From NCBI GenBank assembly GCA_003132905.1, contig PKZC01000400.1:6523-13284 (forward strand): a stretch of DNA of 6,762 bases. The letters are read 5' to 3'. The notes beneath the pieces were generated by a model. The model worked only from the letters and a program-made list of their open reading frames with translations. It was not told the origin of the DNA and made no database searches. A program made the position numbers and the translations under genes. This document shows, piece by piece, positions 5,430 to 6,762 of the stretch (the stretch's first letter is position 1; each line of letters begins with the position of its first letter). Source of the stretch: Bryobacterales bacterium (lineage in GTDB: Bacteria; Acidobacteriota; Terriglobia; Bryobacterales; Bryobacteraceae).

Positions 5430-6698
5430 ATGAATCTGGAATCGCTCTATCGCGAGGAGTGGCGGCGCGTACTAGCCACCACGGTGCGCCTGACGGGCGA
5501 TTTCGATTTATCCGAAGAAGCGGTACAGGATGCGTTCGTGGCGGCGTTGGAACGATGGCCGCGCGATGGCACTCCCGCGAACCCGTACGCATGGTTGGTG
5601 TCCGCCGCCCGGAACCGTGTCGTGGATCAACTGCGGCGGCGCGCCCGGTTTGAGGAACATTTTGGGCAACAAGGCGGCGAGATCGAACGCCTGGCGCACG
5701 TGGAAATGTCCGATATCGATTTGTCGGAGGCAAGCATGGTCGACGATCAATTACGCCTCATTTTCACCTGTTGTCATCCAGCTCTGGCCGTGGACTCGCA
5801 AGTGGCTTTGACACTTAGGACGGTGTGTGGCCTGACGACGGAGGAAATCGCTCGCGGTTTTCTGATGCCGCCGGCAACCATGGCGCAGCGCCTGGTCCGC
5901 GTGAAGCGCAAAATTCGCGATGCGGGCCTTCCGTTCGCCATGCCGCCCAAAGAAAGATTGGCCGAGCGATTGGACGGCGTGATGCTGGTGGTCTACCTGG
6001 TGTTCACGGAAGGCTACGCGGCGACGTCGGGAAAAACCTGGATCAGGCAGCAATTTTGCGACGAGGCGATCCGGCTGGGGCGATTGCTGTGTGAGCTGAT
6101 TCCGGGGAATCCCGAGCTGCGCGCGTTGCTGGCACTGATGTTGCTGCACGATTCGCGGCGCATGGCGCGTTCGGGACCTGACGAGGAAATCATTACGCTC
6201 GAAGAACAGAATCGCGAGCTCTGGGATCGGCGCGAGATCGCCGAGGGTGTGCCGCTCCTGGAAGCTGCGCTGCGGGAAGGCGCGCGCGGAGAATACGCCT
6301 TGCAGGCGGCTATCGCGGCACTTCACGCTCGGGCGCAGCGGCCAGAGGATACGGACTGGGCGCAAATCGCGCGACTGTATGACGCTTTGCTGCGGCAGCG
6401 GCCATCTCCCGTTGTGGAACTCAATCGCGCGGCCGCGGTTGCAATGGCGGAAGGTCCATCCAAAGGGCTGGCATTGATCGAAGCTTTGGAGGCCAAGGGC
6501 GAGTTAGCCGGATATCATTTGCTGCCGGCCGCCCGGGCCGATCTGTTGCGGCGCGAGTGCCGCTGGAACGAGGCGGCCCAAGCTTATCGGCAAGCGCTCG
6601 CACTGGTTGCCAATGATCCCGAGCGACGATACCTGACTCAACGATTGGTGGAAGTGGAAGGATCACAATCGGCAAGTGGGAACAGCGTTATCCATTGA
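5430..6698 (+). CDS. ECF sigma factor with C-terminal helical extension (ECF42 group)
   Basis: This is a 422-residue RNA polymerase sigma factor, twice the length of ordinary ECF factors. Region 2 spans about residues 5-72, with DLSEEAVQDAFVAALERWP and the NPYAWLVSAARNRVVDQLRRRAR segment for core and -10 contact. Region 4 spans about 103-165, with VALTLRTVCGLTTEEIARGFLMPPATMAQRLVRVKRKIR as the helix-turn-helix for -35 recognition. From about 180 on lies the DUF6596/TPR-like extension: VYLVFTEGYAAT, CDEAIRLGRLLCELIPGNPE, LALMLLHDSRRMAR, then VVELNRAAAVAMAEGP and YHLLPAARADLLRR. In this group no classic anti-sigma gene is linked, and the extension is thought to control or be needed for activity. 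GAAGG (5417-5421) lies eight bases before ATG 5430. It shares an operon with the YCII gene and probably drives the promoter at 5010-5036. Confidence 0.95.
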   Translation: MNLESLYREEWRRVLATTVRLTGDFDLSEEAVQDAFVAALERWPRDGTPANPYAWLVSAARNRVVDQLRRRARFEEHFGQQGGEIERLAHVEMSDIDLSEASMVDDQLRLIFTCCHPALAVDSQVALTLRTVCGLTTEEIARGFLMPPATMAQRLVRVKRKIRDAGLPFAMPPKERLAERLDGVMLVVYLVFTEGYAATSGKTWIRQQFCDEAIRLGRLLCELIPGNPELRALLALMLLHDSRRMARSGPDEEIITLEEQNRELWDRREIAEGVPLLEAALREGARGEYALQAAIAALHARAQRPEDTDWAQIARLYDALLRQRPSPVVELNRAAAVAMAEGPSKGLALIEALEAKGELAGYHLLPAARADLLRRECRWNEAAQAYRQALALVANDPERRYLTQRLVEVEGSQSASGNSVIH

Positions 6699-6702
6699 AG
6701 CC

Positions 6703-6762
6703 ATGCGGCCGGACGATTGGCCCACGGTGCGCTCCATCTATCTAGTGCTACGACCGCTTAAA
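6703..6762 (+). CDS. Possible GNAT-type N-acetyltransferase, N-terminal fragment cut by the window end
   Basis: Only 20 codons are visible. The segment MRPDDWPTVRSIYL resembles the first strand and helix of phosphinothricin/MDD-type GNAT acetyltransferases (RPxDWPAVRAIYxEGI). ATG 6703 lies five bases after the sigma stop. GTG 6676 in the same frame would overlap the sigma gene by 23 bases and add ALSIEA, which fits a family N-terminus a little better. After IYL the last residues (VLRPLK) no longer resemble the family. The frame may be diverged or broken right at the edge. Function is inferred from a very short match. Confidence 0.45.
   Translation, partial: MRPDDWPTVRSIYLVLRPLK

Noticed and set aside
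1..6762. CRISPR array, insertion sequence or integrase gene
   Set aside because: No regularly spaced repeats, no transposase or recombinase motifs and no terminal inverted repeats were seen on either strand.

Overview
The window (about 57-58% GC by eye) looks like a soil acidobacterial chromosome or metagenome contig. Solibacteres/Bryobacterales would fit, because the TIGR02206-type membrane protein, DUF2127 protein, EmrB-type transporter, tetratricopeptide protein and YCII/ECF42 pair read closest to proteins I remember from that group. This placement is inference from remembered family sequences, not from a search.

Left edge (1-735). The window opens inside a tRNA-Arg(ACG) gene with an encoded CCA end at 46-48. 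Directly behind it is a two-gene DUF433/DUF5615 module that resembles a toxin-antitoxin pair, with the two genes overlapping by 23 bases. The last bases of the tRNA (39-52) recur exactly as a 14-bp direct repeat at 719-732, just beyond the module. The layout is that of attL/attR around a very small tRNA-targeted insertion. No integrase is visible.

Centre (703-4462). A TIGR02206/YwaF-like integral membrane protein lies on the minus strand and meets the DUF5615 gene tail to tail, the two stop codons sharing TTAA. A weakly coding interval (1441-2012) follows, with two small uncertain ORFs in one frame. Then come two damaged genes in a row. The first is an exported TPR-like protein broken by a frameshift at a TTTT run and by an in-frame TAA. 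The second is an EmrB/QacA-type drug transporter that lacks a canonical start codon at its expected N-terminus and has lost about 45 residues, including most of motif C. This stretch appears to be decaying.

Right part (4497-6762). A small DUF2127 membrane protein is followed by a well-formed regulatory operon: a YCII/DGPF-domain protein and a 422-residue ECF sigma factor with a long C-terminal helical domain, the ECF42 arrangement. In front of it is TGTCGA-N17-CGAC at 5010-5036, which agrees with the reported ECF42 target promoter and implies autoregulation from a leader of only about 14 bases. An acetyltransferase-like reading frame begins immediately after the sigma gene and runs off the window.
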